A stretch of DNA of 64,000 bases from Apostichopus japonicus (taxonomy: Eukaryota > Echinodermata > Holothuroidea > Aspidochirotida > Stichopodidae): the NCBI RefSeq assembly GCF_037975245.1, contig NC_092568.1:18869001-18933000 (forward strand), read 5' to 3'. The notes under the pieces were generated by a model that saw only the letters and a list, made by a program, of their open reading frames with translations, was not told the DNA's origin and did no database searches. A program made the translations under genes and the position numbers. The stretch's first letter is position 1. Each line of letters starts with the position of its first letter. Below are positions 43,844-62,540 of this stretch, piece by piece.

Positions 43844-46800
43844 CTGCAACAAAACAATTTACAAAACCAAGCAAATATATAAGACAAACACGCGCGCACA
43901 CCCACACATACGCACGCACACACCCGCATGTATATTATATATATATATATATTATTATTATTACAATTTACAAAATAAAGCAAATATATAAGACAAACAC
44001 GCGCGCACACCAACCTATACGCACACACACACCCGCATGTATATTATATATATATATATTTATATATATATATATATTAATATATATTTATATATATATA
44101 TATATACACGCACTTCTACAATGCCGCCCTCACTCCCCCCCCCCACACCTGTCTACCCTGCTGGTCTGATCAGCACTATACTACCACTTCTTTACTCAGT
44201 GTTATTTGCAGTTCTACCCCAGAAGATATTTAGAATGCTAGATACTACAGTTACTCGGGTGGGAAATTTGAACATCATATCTCATTTGTAATATGATCTT
44301 CTAATGTCGACATCTTTTTCGAAATTTGACCGTGCTGTAATAAAGCGTTTGACGATTCATCTAAATAGTTCTACTACACCTTCTTGAATGTTTGAAATAA
44401 TAGGTCGACACTTGTCGAAATTATAAATATCTATTTTCAAATTTGGACTATTATGCTGATATTTCGACTTTTCAGAATGAAAATGTATACTGTTTATGTC
44501 GGCGATTGGATATTGTATGTAGAAAGTTAGAAGTATTTTATCGTGAAGGTTACAATTGTCTCTAAGTGTTATTTTGCATTATTACCTGGAATTATTGCCT
44601 GCTTTCAAAAACTGCTTTGAACTAGACGATTAATCTTTCAGTTCCCAAAAGTTGTAGTTTGTTTACACCCTATTCTCATTTCATATATTTTTTCCCCATT
44701 TTGGTCTTTCCAGAATGTTCCGTACTCGATTGATCCTATACCCTTTGCAATGGAATTAACATTATCCTTACCTTGGCTTCCTAGGCAGGTGTTGGTTGCA
44801 GGGATTGTCAGAACAGAATGCTTGCCGGCAGACAGACACACGGCACAAGGAGCTTCACTTTGATGGATATTCGGAGATGTTGGAAAGGTTTGTTCATATT
44901 CAACACCATATATACTAGCACCACTGCCGTGGTTTGGAGGGTCAGCGAAAGTCGGTTCCAGGGGCAAGCAAAGAAAATTTACCCCAGATCCTTTTGGGGC
45001 ATGGTTTTTACCACTACCCATTACACCTATAACGAGTGAAACAATATCATAACAATAGCATGGTCTCAGAAAACCCTGAAAACAATATTGAAGCAGTTAA
45101 CATTCAGTTGTTATTGCACTGTAGAGAGAAGAGAGTAAATTTGATTTTCTAGATCTAGCATTGTGGACAGTAATTACCAGTATCCATGCACAAGATCCAG
45201 AGAATCAATGCTGACGAACCGTCATGCTTTCTTTAAGTTGTACATGTATTTGCATCGATCAGTAATGAAAATTAGTTAAATGATTTAAGTAATCAAACCC
45301 AATTAGGATATTAATTTAAAAACCGTGAAACCTATACAAGCTGGTGAAGCTAGAATAATATTGATTTTTCAACTATCAGAACGATCTAATTTTAGCACAA
45401 CCTAAACATGACTAAGTAGAATTGGAATCTTTCTTAGTTATATAGGCTTAAAAAATATAGAAAATATGTGTTCTACATGAACAATCACAGAGATTGGTCG
45501 GACCAGTCAGAACGATACAAAATGATCCACTCAATCAAATCATACAGATTGTTCAAATCAGTCACAATTATAGAAGTTGGTCTAATCAGTCATAATCATA
45601 CAGATTTGTCCACTCAGCCAAAATCACATAAAATTGCCCATTCAGACATAACTATACAGATTGGCCCAATCATTCATAATCATACAGATTGTGTCATTCA
45701 ATAAAGTTCACACAACTAATCCAATCTTACTTTCACATGTGACGAAAAAAATCGCATCAACTCTGCTGGATGAACATTTGGCAGATTGAGGTTGCTTCTT
45801 GTGTTACTGGTTTAAATATTTTCTTTTATATACCGGTTTTGAAATGTGGTACTTCAAAAGTACAGGTTTTATTACATCTCATTTTTGTCACATACCATTG
45901 TCTAGATATCCAGGCTCACCTTGATATACCAGTTGAGATGTGCTAGGACAAGTTGTTTTGCCCCATCGAGTGTATATAACTCCAGTGGCAGATGATGTAC
46001 TTGATTCGGCAGGAGGGACAGGTGTGTCTGGAGGGCTCTGAAGAACATGATCTAAAAATAATAACAAATCATTCAATATTATTATCAAATGGTTTGGTAA
46101 TGTTAATGTAAATCGAGTTTTAGTAAGACAAACAATTAATGAATAACATTATCTAAAGATATGTTTCAAATCTGTCGGGCAAAAGTCATTCGTTGTTCTG
46201 CATACAAAGGTTTCATTAGTGAACACTTGAGCTTTGATCCAATTCATTAACTGACATATGCCACTGTTTATGTAAAGCCAAATGATCAATAAGTTATCCC
46301 CACGATCATCTGAATCATCTTAAGGGATTTCCGGTTTTGTAAAATCAATTGCACAGATCAGACTTCCATAGATAGCTGTGCTGTTCTAGCGTGCCGTTCT
46401 CAAGATTCATTTTCCGACTAAAGCCTGGATATGTTTCTCTGTGAGAGTGAAAGCATTGCTTAAAGATTGGCACATATCCCTGTGTGGTTCTATAACGCAG
46501 ATGGGGTGGCTTTGTCAATATTTCACACACAGTAGAGACACGCAGACAGACACTCAGAATTGAGATCGGGAAGATTTACTATGTAATTACTTGATATTAT
46601 TTTCGGGCAATGATTTCGAATGGGACGCTAAACAAGATGTGAGGATGGAATGAGGGGAACTTGATGTTGTTTTAGGTTCAAGCAGACGTAAAACCAATCA
46701 TACAGAACAAGATGATGAACTGTAAATATCCCAAATGTATTCTTTGGTACTGATTTGAGATAAAAAATTTGGAGGGATAAGTGAAAAGCGTTGTATTATA

Positions 46801-49800
46801 TAATACATATGTGTTGCCGTGAACAAATTGAAAAGTATAAGGAATAAAAAGCCAGAGAGTGTTTTTAATTTCAAGGGAGAGCTGTTCCATGCATTTTATT
46901 CCTTGAAAGTTAAAATATGACTTTCAATACAGTATGGGCTTGTTAATTCTCAGAAAAGGCAGACTGCTTTAAAGACTTCCGTGTTGTCTGAGAAACATTG
47001 AAACATAAACATACTACATCGAAATGAACTGGGTTCGCTTTCCATGACAATATTTCATATTCCAACAGACTCTTTCACCTAACTACTGCAACGAAGAAAA
47101 AGTTTTCACATCCAAAAGTACATTTAGCTGGAAATAATCTAAACAGTTCCACGATCCCTATGCAAAGTAGCCCAGGCTATATACATCTGCAATAAACATG
47201 TGGTAAGTCTTTTTGACTAACACATTTAATAATTGATTGGAACCTTTGTGCCTTTGTCAAGACTGTAAGCATTAACAAGCAACAACAAAATTAACAAACA
47301 AATGACCAATGAAAAAAATGTCTCCCTCCCCAAAGTGTATATGTTAAACTATAAGCTTGTCAAGAAATGTGTCCTTTGAAGATGAACAGTTTCTTCAACC
47401 AATATGTCAACCCTCCCAATGTCTATATGGAGTGTTATATCTCTACAGTTTTAAAGTAAGATGTTGAGCGAGGAAAATAAAAGTCTGATGTTAACAATAA
47501 CTTATCAATGAACCCTCCCACGACAAATTTCTTGTTCAGAAGGAAGCAACACCCTAACAATTATGCGATGACATCTGAAACAAACTACTTTAAAAGGCTA
47601 TATACATAACGTAATATTGGCCTATACCTGCAATGGGACCGAGAATGATCTGGTCACGGCCATCTCGACCAGGCATCCCTTGAGGACCAGGCGTTCCCCT
47701 GGGTCCTGGGTCCCCAGGAGGACACATCACACATTGACCCAGAAAATAAGAAGATTGCATGTTTGGGCTCATGAAGAAAGGCGACCCTGAAAGGAAAACA
47801 AGATTCTATTCCGGTCAAAACATAAAACGTCAATTCTATAATAATAATATATTAACTATAACAACCTATGGAATGTTCGATGGTTCTAAATGGACATGTG
47901 AGCTGTAGATTTAGCGTGTTAGCATAACTCAACATCTCGACGAATTTGTATTTTTATTGTCGAGTTACGCTAGCATGGCATCTTGACGAAAATGATCAAA
48001 TTGTTGAGTTGTTAATTGTTCATTACTTGACACCACGCCAAACTATGATATCTAATATATTATCTAATAGTGAAACTTATCATCAAATTTCATGTCATGT
48101 TTGTCAAGTTACGTGCGATGCAGCCTTAAGTCGATAAGTCGATAATTTCGCCAAGATGTTATATTATCGTAACTTGTCAAATCGACAAAAATAGTACGTT
48201 GGTTTCTTGCTAATATGCTGCAGCTGTTACTGACTCGCCTTTTGATTTAATCCAAATTCAGTACAAAAGATATTAGGTAAAATATTTCCCAAACCCCTTA
48301 TGATTAACCACTTGTATCAAACATTCTACAGATGCCATTTGTTACTAAGGGTTCACCTGCCTACATGATATCGTGTATCTAACACACACAAAAATAACAT
48401 GCGGGCTGCCATGACAGCTTGACAACATATCGTAAGCCTACGTACAACATGGTCGAGTTTGATTTCACAGATTGCGAGAAAATATGCTATCAATGTTGAT
48501 TTTGCAGCAAATGATAAAAATGAAAGCAAATGAGCCTCACGGACGTACCTCAAGTAAGTGTAAATTAATGTCCATATGCTTAATGTCTTGTCGTTATATA
48601 TACATCGATTGAATGTTTGATACATGTAACCGATTAAAGCGCTAAACGTTCACTGTGAATTCTCACCTGCTCATATAGTGTAAACATCTTGTCGTGCAGG
48701 TTTGAGAAGTATGAAAGCAAATGGACCACTTGAATGGCATTAATCTCTATTGTTATAAACTTGTTTCAAATAAGGCAGATGTGGTTCGTCATTGAGTATC
48801 GATAAAGTCCATTAGTGAGTTACGCGTTTGACATAACGGGGACTACTTGGTATTCCAAAAATGGAACAGTATCCCCGGTATTCAATCATGGGAGAATAAT
48901 CGACATATAGATTTTGCTGACACCTTATAACTCAATTAAATAATTATAATAATGAAAAAGGCAGAATTTTAGTATTGATATGTTATAATACAAAACAAAA
49001 CAGACAACTTTGAGTCCAATAATGTTTCTGTTGCTATTCCAGTATTTTTCAAGAAATGTTTCGTTAAAGATACTTATTTCTGGAATATTCGTTTAGGCAA
49101 ACTTGATGGTGACGTCGGATCCTCATGGCAGTTCTTACTAGTTAATATTAATCCATTGGTTTTGAGGTCAACCGGAATACGTTCGTTAAACTTCATATAA
49201 GTAACAGAGCACCCTTGGATGGCATTTAACACCATTTGTCCTTAATAAATTTGTAATTTATAAACATTTCATTTGAGACCATATTATCTTAATTTTTCCC
49301 ATTGAGTTTTGTAGTGCAACCGAGGAACTAGTCCGATGGGCTGTATACTAAACTAAAAGGTCCAGTCACTATAACTAGTTGAAAGGGTCATTCCAAAACC
49401 AAACAAAAATTAGTAATTGTGTTATAGGAATACAATCCTAGCAATCTTTGCCAACACATTTATGTCAAAAAATGAGTTTAATTAGGTTCCTGCAAACCCT
49501 TGTGACCGCATGACTGTTTGAATGTTTTGCTTGGCTAAGTAACCGATTACCATAAAATTCGTTCCACCTTCATAGTGACAAGAGCAAAAGGGCTTTCAAG
49601 GAATTTGATGGCGCTGGTTTGAGGTGTTTTTTATATAAAATAATTATATGGCTCTTAAGGGCATCCGTAGATTCACTTTTAGGAGAATAGCACCTCATGA
49701 GGCCACGTATTCAGTGGACGGTGGCTGCAAGCATGCCGGTCGCAGAGATGTCACCACCTCTGGCCAAAGGCAAGGATTCACGCACGCCACCTAGTACGCT

Positions 49801-52800
49801 TCTGGTCGATTTGACCGACCCTCTGCGCATCCTCCCGGGTTCTTTTGCGACAACAAGGGAGACATGGTACGGGATCCTAGGCCACAAAAAAGCACCATGC
49901 CACAGCCAGAGGTATTATCGCCAGAGGCCTGTCTTGATTTACACGTCTAGCCACGATTTGTCTAGCCACCAGATCTGTCTAGCCACGATTTACACGACCG
50001 ACGAGGAATGAGTCTTTCGTCACCCTCTATAGCATCGGCCACCACATCAGCTAGTAAATTATATGGTTGAATTAATATATGAAGACTTCAGCGAGGACTG
50101 ATGAAAGAGCAAAAGAATTTTTACACTGTATAATCATTGATGGAGTCGAACTCAGTTCATCAGGGTTACCAGTCCACTGCTCTACCGTCTGAGCCATTTG
50201 ACGAGTTAACTTTCTACGATCTTAAATTGGTATTCTTGGTTGGATACAATCTATTGGTAACAGTGGACGACACTGCCTTCAACGAAATCTCTATTCATCC
50301 TGTTTTACTCTCATTAGAACAACGGATCTAAATATCTTTATTTACAAGAAGCTCACGCTTGTCTTTGTTTACATTGCAGCAAGCAGTAAGAATGTCGTTA
50401 CTTCCAAGACGTAAATGTACAATAGGCTTATGCCCCGATACTATCGATGACTTCGGTGGAAGCAGTAAAAGATAAACGGATTCCGTGAAATCTTCTTATT
50501 CACAAAAGGTTGCTTAAGATAAAGCTCACAAGAGAGTTCTTGCTGTAAGTTGTGTCATTTTACAAATATATTCTATGCAGACGATCATGAACTGGAGCCT
50601 GTAAAATTCAGCAAACAATACCGATTCACATTTCAGTACCGTTTTGAATGAGGAATGGACATTACTCATTAAGTCAAACACATTAACTTCATGTTACTAA
50701 TCTTATTGAGGGATCTGAATGGCTGGAAAGCACGGTTATTCGAAACCCGAAACAGGATTCATAGGGTTTTTTGTTGATGAAAGTCGATTGGGGAAGCACA
50801 GGGAATCGGGAATTCGTCAGCTACATGGTAATGAGGTTTGGACGGTGACAAGGGCGGGGTTTGGATGTTTCTATAGGCTAGCTTTAATATGTGCAATACA
50901 AGTCAACACTATGACATGGTCGACTACATAATCACTCATATAAAACATAAGTTATAGGAGGCAATAGCATCCTTTTCATGGTCATAGCTACTATCCCTTC
51001 GCCGCCGCCCTCCTTACCATACCCTTTGCCGGTACGTTACTGAACCATGAACATTGTATGTTAGATCTCTATGACAATGAAATATTCAATTGCATAAGTT
51101 TCCGATGAACAGCGTAAAGATAAAGTTTCCTCTTTCTTCTGCTGATTTTAAAAGAGGTATTTGAATCGCCTCTCATATAGAGTATAGTTTTGAAAATTAA
51201 TCCAAAACGCATCCAGAACTCTGTTTTAGTTGTTACCTCATTACCTGACCAAATTTATTCATGCAACTTATTTAATCTTGAAAAAACATCATTTTACAAA
51301 GTATTCTTTGAGCTGTTGTACGTCTGAATCAAAAGGGGGGAATAAGCCAATAAGAACATGTGAACTATAGAAACATTCTTTGCATTTCCTTCCAAGTCAT
51401 CGGAGGGTTAGAGATTACGTTGATCCAAGAATTATACTCCATGAAATGGGAGGAATGCTAAAAGGGAAATCATTCTTGTAACAAATTCCAAATGAGAATA
51501 AACACTCTATGCAATCATAAAAGAGCTTTACATGCTGCTTGATTCTTTCTATGGATTTAAAACTAACGACATTAGATCGAAAGAGAGTGAATAATACAAC
51601 CGTGGTCCACCTCTTTTCAATCTTTCAGTAGCACGAACTACGATTGGCAGAAGCTTACTAGTAGGGGATTCCCCCTAGCAGGGATTCAACCATTTGGCGA
51701 ATGAGTGGGGGTAAACTAATGTACGTAACCAAGATGTTAGGAACTGGTATTACCATTGGGTAACAAGCAAATTTGTCACGCTCACTCCAATGCATGATAA
51801 GCAATTATATGCTTGTTATCAACTTGAATCGTGATAATCCAAATTAGTTGACAAAGAAATTGAGAATTCCTGTAGCTAAGATTACAATTGCAATTCAACA
51901 GATAGTAGTATACTTGCATATGTAAGACATGATCCCGACAGAAAGATTTCAAATCACCAAAATATTAATTCTAACACACCGACTCACACTCAGACATCAC
52001 ACGCACACAAATTATTCATATGTAACGAATTTAATGGGGTTTTTTGGTTACTGTTTGAATGAGTAAATCTTTGATAATATTACCGTCACGTTTCAATCTG
52101 CCCGACGTTTCACTCAGTGACGTCACGCATTGAATTGTTATCAGATACCTTATATTTTGGAGTAACCTTTCAATGTGTTTCTGTCAGGATGTTTAGAATT
52201 CAACGCCATAAAAAAGCAGTTTTCACATTACCACGTGTGATTGAACAATCTGATAGAAATTTTACCAGAAAATTTTACATTTTGACAAAGCCGACATAAT
52301 TGTACATAAACACACTTTTATCATCAGAAAATCAGTTTTCCTATCTGAGCTTAATTTGACATAATTTTGTTACGCAACTAACCTGGCTGTACATTTTGAA
52401 GCGGTAATAGATAGGTTATTAGTAGGCAAAAAGTATCTCTTAAATGTGAACTAACGGAAATATGGTTGTTGTTGTTGTTGCTTTGTTCCTTTCTCTGAGA
52501 TATAATGACAGCTTGTATGATTCTGGCCCCTTCTTCTGCTCAGAAAATTGCTCGTTTCCGAAATCAGACATGGATACAGATACTTAGTACCACCCTAGGG
52601 AACTGGTCAATACTTTCGCCGAGTTGATAAAAAACCACCAAATTGTATATCGGCAGCTGATATACTCAGTCTCTACGTACTTATGTCAACATGTTTATAA
52701 ATAGGACTTATCATAACCTCGTGTTAATACACAACTGACGAAAGCGTAGGCAGTAAAAAGCAAATGGTGTGGGTGTTTGGTATTTTATATACATAGTAGA

Positions 52801-55800
52801 TAACTCCCGCGCATCATATTTCCATACGATAGTAATAAACTATGGAATTGCGGAGTAAATTTCAGCACGGGTTAAACATGGGGTCGAACATTACTTACGG
52901 GCAGTGGCGGACTGGCCACACGGGCATTTGGGCATGTTGTCACAAAATGCTTGAAAACCTAAATAAAATCTAAAACATATATTTTTGTCTATTTTTGTTT
53001 ACGTTTTTATCTGTTCTCAGTTTAATCAAGTGTTGCTTCTGGAAAATTATTTTTGTGTCATTTTTTAAGGATTATGGTAACCTACAAAATTGAGAAATAT
53101 AGCACCATTTTGCATCTTAAATTTATAACCCCTCGGTGATCAGGACGGCGATCACTATGTAAGTATCATATCAATGAATAATGGGCCGGTCAAGGTGGAA
53201 AATACCCGGGCCGGTTTTAAGACCCAGTCCGCCCCTATTAGGAGGTATGGGGGTACAGGTGTTGAGAGGTAGGGGAGGGTTGAATAACTTAGAAGATTTA
53301 ATATCACTGAAGAAGATATCACTAAGGTCAAGGTAATGACCTACACAGGCTCTTTAAATATATTATCCTTATGTTCATGATAGTGATAACTTCCCAAAAT
53401 AGCTAAGACAATCTTATTTCAATTGGGGGAGATGTCACAGGTTCAGTTTAAGGTTTCATCTCACACAGAGCTGAAGTCTTGATCAAGTCTAAAAATGACA
53501 TCATCGAGCCACATGTACTTGAACTTGTTTATGTTTTCATTTTTATTTTACCATTTTAATTTTCTGCAATGGACATGGGTTTTGAAAATGTTGACTCTAA
53601 AATATTGAACCTTTTAATATGACCTAATGATGGCATTGGCTTCAGTGTTAACACTGATTACATTCTACCTTGATAATATGAAAAGAAATACAACAGAAAT
53701 TCTAATGTTTCGTATCCTATTGGCAATATGACATTACAGGTTTACAAAATGGCAGCCCGAGGCTCGTTTTTTAAACCGTTTCATATGACCCAAACATAAT
53801 AAAGTTTTTTTTTTTAGTTCTTAGGGGAATTGTTCTTCACAAATATATTGTGTCCGCATTTAAGGCTAAAGACTTAGTTAATGAACCTTTTAAATGAATC
53901 ACAGTAGGTCATCTGTGACGTCACGATAACAGATGTTCTTATGCAGCTAGTATTCATTTATATATATATATATATATATAAATATATATATATATAAATA
54001 TATATATATATATTTATATATATATATATATTTATATATGTGTGTGTATCAAGTATTTAGGTTAGTGCATTACCTTGCTCTCAAAGCATAATGAAACTAC
54101 TATCAACAATGACTGCAGAACATATAAGCCTGACAACTCTTTGGTTTGTCACAATTCCAGAGATAACAACGATAAAATAACTATTTATAGAAATCCTACC
54201 TGCATTGGCTTGTGGAGGTAATTGACTGCCTTCTGTTCCGAGACCTCTTTTTACTCTCGTGTTATCATCTTCCTAAAACAAAACAAAAAAAACAAAAGAT
54301 GAAAGCTAGATTTAAATGTTATTCAAATAGTGTATTTTTTAAACACCTATTGTGAAACAAGGTCAATTTACATCATTCATGTATTTTAATATTTTAAAAC
54401 ATTATTACATTTTATATGTCAATATAATATATACATGCAAAGAATACTAGCAGAGTTGCTTCTATACTCAATGTGTTCTAAAACCTCAAATAGTTGATGT
54501 TCCTGAGATGTATGTATAGCAGTATCGTAAATATAATACATGAAGGTTAGAATTGACTTCAAGACATACTAACAACGATTTTAATAGAACCATTTTATAC
54601 TAGGTTTACTCAAAGTAAGATCGCATTGGATGAAACTTAAAACCACTTTTAAGAATTTTCACAAAATGCATATCATGAACAACAGAAACTGACTGGTTAA
54701 ATTATAAGGAAAGTGGAAAAGAGCCAAGAACGGTTTGGGCTAAAATAGAACTTCAACGGGTGATCTCATGGTTTATACCCTGAGCTCAGTGCCGTGCACC
54801 GGATTTCATAGCTGGGGGATGGTGCGAGGGGCAAATTGCCAATTATCCCCAAATTGTTTTGGCAAACTTGAACCTAGATGGATCAAACAAATGTTACAAA
54901 GGATGGGTGTGGCTGTGAGATGGATGGATGCAACTGCCATGTAGGAGGTTAATATGTCAAATGATGCATTCTGAGGCATATTTAGACTATAAATTAGTTC
55001 TATTATAAGGCCAAAGCGAAAGGTTGTACTAATAAATATTTTGCTTTTATTGTTAAATCCCTCAACTGCAAAATTCAACCTTTTATACAAATTAACAAGT
55101 TAAATAAATTCCTTAAAACGCGTGGGAAATTATAAATCAACTTTACCAGATATACATATATTTGATTTACACTCCTTTAATATATTACTCTGTAACTTGT
55201 TACTTTTTACATATAAATATATAATCATTTCTCGAAAACACACACGAGAAGCATACAACAAAATAAACAAAATAAACACAAATATGTTGCTTCTAAAAAA
55301 TTTCTTTTCAATCTGAGCAGCCAAGAGATTGAGTAAATGATAACTTCCTTTTTCATCAACTTCAGTTTCTCCTTTATGATTAGAAAATGAGGCTCGACCA
55401 CCAAGAAACAAATAAAAAGGCACAAGTTGGCTTCCACAACTTGTTTCTGATATATATCCACTCAAGAATTTTCCAAAAGTAAAAATATCAGCCAATTGAG
55501 TTGACTTAACCATATAATTGTTTCTGAGGTACAGACTTTCACCTCCTTTGGAGCAGGTGGTCTCAGTGAAACTAACCCACACCCTAGATACTGTGACCCT
55601 CCCCCCTATAATTGTACTTTTGCTTGGTTAAATAGTGACACAGTTACTACATTTGCCCAATGAGAACACTCATTATTAAGTCAATGAAGAAATTAACTGT
55701 GGTACGACCCTATACGGTTTACAAAGATTTTGATCCTTAATAATATCAAATGACCTTTGACCTCCATACCAAAAATTCAAGTTCTTGTAAACTATACCCC

Positions 55801-57338
55801 ATATCAAGTCCATCTGAGCTTTGCTTTTGGTGTTCTTGTGTTTACTATAGGTTTTCAGATTTTGGTCTACACTGACCTCAAATGACAGTTGACATCTGCA
55901 GAAACCAGTAGGGTTTGTTTCCACTAAGGTGGATATAAATACCAAGCGTAAAATACATCTAAGATATATTTTGGGGGCATTTTGGGTTACAAGGTATTAA
56001 TATTTTTTACCTCCATTGACGTCAGATTACCTTTGACTTCGACTAGAAAAAGAGATCATGCAGTCACTACAGTTGATCTAGCTACCAAGTACCAAGTTAA
56101 TTCGAGCTTTACTGTGGAGTTGTCATGTTTTACGAGGTTTTCATACTTACTATTATAGACCTCGAATGACCTTTAATTTCCACAAAACAGTATGGTTCTC
56201 ATAAATAAGGTGACTACAAACATTCAGCATGAATGTCATCCATGTCATCCATGTTTTACTATTGAAGTTATCGCATTGTGGCATTCAGAAGCTGACCACT
56301 GGTAAGCTCAAATGACTTTTGCCCTTTCTAACAACAACAGTGTCCTTGTACCCAATAGGGTGGATCTACAGAGCAAAATAAAATATGGTCCAATCAATTT
56401 TCACTTTTGTTGATTTGTTACTTAAAGCAGCCCTGAAAATATCATTGATTTCGTAAGTTACTTGAAATTTAAATTCAACAAGGCAGTACATAAGCCTGAC
56501 ATTTCACGTTTAATTTCAATTGGTGAAGGGGAAAAAAGACAATTCTGAAATTTCTAATGTGAAACGATTCTGACATTATGAAATAATGTTCTATTCACTG
56601 TACGGTTAAAAATAATCTTATGTAAAATCTGTGAAATATTTTAAGGGTAAGCAGGTAGGTTTGGAAATAATAGGCGAACAGACTGAATTTTATTGCATGA
56701 TTTCACAGAGAATTTCAGCACTTACTCGTTCTACAACGTGATGTATCTAGGGTTTCAGCTGACCTTATGATATATCTGGGAATATCGCAATTGTAGGTAA
56801 AGAAATTTTTGAAATTTTTCAGAGATTAGATTATGGCCAATGCGGTAAGCAATAATAGCTGTCTGCATATGTATGAGATCAAGAAGCTTGAGCAGGTTTT
56901 AGAGAAGAAAACAAGTTACTAGCATGATCAATATGTTTAGCAGGGTAAATATGACAAACTGCTTTCTATTGAAAGAGCATTGGCTTTCTGAGATGGACAT
57001 TGTATCCACCAAACCAAACAGTTTAGCAGTATAACAACTGTGGTGAAATTTATGTAAGGTACAGAGAACGCTGAATACTTTTAGGTATGAAATGTTTCAA
57101 CTTTTAGAATATACCAGTTTTGTGGAAGTAGTCTTTATGTGATTTTTCCAAGTTTCCAAGTTTTCCAAGCATCCTCCTTCGTCTACTACGTTAAAACATA
57201 TATACATCCTCAACATCTGCACACAGAATATGAACTTACCAAATCAATGACACCATTGTCATGCTTCTCACCGCCAGACAAAATTCCTCTGCAGCAAAGA
57301 ATTAACACAGACAACAATAATGTTGTTTTCTCGAACAT
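43614..57338 (-). CDS. Short-chain collagen C4-like gene C (complete)
   Basis: Six exons: 57338–57240, 54272–54200, 47786–47628, 46051–45920, 45026–44772 and 43843–43614. They have the same lengths and phases as in B, giving 315 codons plus stop. The furin-type site is RVKR|G. Relative to B, substitutions cluster at the start of exon 5 (GKNHAPKGSG) and in exon 2, whereas the Gly-X-Y block and the [10 protein letters not shown] and [10 protein letters not shown] blocks are unchanged. Intron 2 (6.4 kb) is the long version shared with gene A. Function as for gene B is inferred from the family: a secreted matrix-type protein. Confidence 0.9.
43931..44106. repeat. Duplicated (CA)/(TA) tract, gene C intron 5
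   Basis: The stretch AAGCAAATATATAAGACAAA followed by CACGCGCGCACACC occurs twice (from 43870 and from 43979), each time followed by TA runs: a local duplication of about 109 bp. Confidence 0.85.
44772..45026 (-). CDS. Gene C exon 5: C-terminal domain core
   Basis: VNFLCLPLEP and EQTFPTSPN are its distinguishing residues; cysteines unchanged. Confidence 0.93.
45480..45700. repeat. 28-bp minisatellite, gene C intron 4
   Basis: About seven or eight degenerate units, the shortest of the four arrays. Confidence 0.9.
45920..46051 (-). CDS. Gene C exon 4: linker and WGKTTCP
   Basis: Linker ends AESSTSSATGVIY; otherwise as in B. Confidence 0.93.
47628..47786 (-). CDS. Gene C exon 3: mini-collagen region
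   Basis: Same predicted residues as A and B, with a few silent changes. Confidence 0.93.
48950..49380. repeat. Dispersed repeat family copy, gene C intron 2
   Basis: Allelic in position to 23280–23700 and near-identical to it. Confidence 0.6.
50141..50214 (-). repeat. tRNA-derived repeat (tRNA-Thr-like), gene C
   Basis: A box TGGCTCAGACGGTAGAGC, anticodon region CTGGTAA and B box GAGTTCGACTCC on the minus strand; counterpart of 24434–24503 with independent changes. Confidence 0.6.
52903..53239. mobile_element. MITE-like element, gene C intron 2
   Basis: CAGTGGCGGACTGG … CCAGTCCGCCCCT ends, same insertion site as in gene A, so it predates the A/C split. Confidence 0.55.
53959..54041. repeat. 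(TA)n microsatellite, gene C intron 2
   Basis: Interrupted TA/AATA runs where A and B have only TATATATTATATATC and a short equivalent, so it is expanded in this copy alone. Confidence 0.95.
54200..54272 (-). CDS. Gene C exon 2: furin-type site RVKR
   Basis: [20 protein letters not shown]; the basic site is kept although neighbouring residues vary. Confidence 0.88.
57240..57338 (-). CDS. Gene C exon 1: signal peptide
   Basis: [18 protein letters not shown] from ATG 57338; the leader has CC where A and B have GC. Confidence 0.9.
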
Positions 57339-57610
57339 TTTATTTCAGCAAAAACGAATTTACATCCACAGAGAACACATTTAAATTAGCATCCAGAAAA
57401 GCGGGTACTTGTTTTGGTTATATTCAAAATTATAGTTTCTTTAAAGCATCTGACGATAAACACATGTATAGCAGCTTCTGGCTGACATAATGCAGTAGAC
57501 ACCATCATGGATATAGACAATAATCTTTCAGCAATTCGAAAACATTGTTTGTGATTGGTGGAAACCCAGTATCTATGGTCAGGACCAAAATGTTTAACCA
57601 ATGAGAGTAC
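57339..57610 (-). promoter_or_regulatory. Putative gene C promoter with CCAAT boxes
   Basis: ATTGG at 57554–57558 and CCAAT at 57598–57602, the same pair as in A and B. Confidence 0.42.
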
Positions 57611-57819
57611 TCATTCTTTACATTTTCGAAATACTTATACCAAGTATGGTAGCTGTCACATTAAACCATCAGAGGTTTATAACTATACTTTTCCATTGTA
57701 TGTCAAAAGGAGTGAATTAATTTACTACAGTGGATCTGTCAGAGTTGGTGAAAATTACTTACCTTGGAATGAAACGCTCAACTCAAGGTTTACTTTTTTA
57801 TTTACGAACCTATGAGATA

Positions 57820-58602
57820 CAATCATCATCTGTTGAGAATCCAGTTTTATAGGATCTCAAGATCAACTTGATAAAGAAATGAGACAAGATTGAATTCTTT
57901 AAAGGGATGTCATGATATCATGATCATAACAAACCTCAGCAGTATCTGCAGACCAAATAATAAATACAGACAAATTAAAGCTGGTTCTATCAGGGAGTAA
58001 AACTGGGAAATATACGAATCCATATGATGAACATTTAATTATTTGATCACTTATGCAAAGTAAAACTATGAAAACATTTCATATACAAAACCTTCATTAA
58101 TATCAGAAAGGTAAAGATAAAGCCAAAAAAAAAGAAAAAAAAAGTACAATTTAAAAAAAGTGCCACAGTTGTACACGTCCCCTGGACAACACAGATATAT
58201 TAAAAAGTTACCTCACAGGTCCCGAGTTATACACCAGAGTGAGGAGTGGAATTTGACATGATGTGTTTATGCCCAAAGACAAAATGCAATGGTCGGATAA
58301 ATACTCTCAATGACCATCATTTCTAAGATCACAAGTCTATATCAATACCACATGAAAGAATGCCCCCCCCCCCACTCCAAACAAACCAAAATGACTTAAA
58401 GAAAAACAATAGATTAAACCATTATAATGATTCCAAATAACTTAAGACATGAGTGCATGTTTCATTTGTTTTACATGTCCTTTTACTTATTGTAATTAAT
58501 ATAACACATGGACAAAAATGAGAAGGGCTGCCGAGGAGGGTATTATGTAACCCTCAGCGTTTAACAATAAAAAACTGTCCATTCATAGTGTTATCTGATA
58601 AA
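57820..58602. other. Intergenic region D/C, 3' flank of gene D
   Basis: Diverges from the other intergenic copies after about 58070. It contains a C run at 58363–58372. No gene is seen. Confidence 0.4.

Positions 58603-62540
<3,938 letters not shown>

Larger units (their letters stand above)
47787..54199 (-). other. Gene C long intron 2
   Basis: Counterpart of gene A intron 2. It contains the dispersed repeat copy (48950–49380), the GC-richer patch (49700–49950, with a small local TCTAGCCAC triplication at 49946–49988), a tRNA-like repeat (50141–50214), the MITE-like unit (52903–53239) and a TA microsatellite (53959–54041). Confidence 0.7.
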
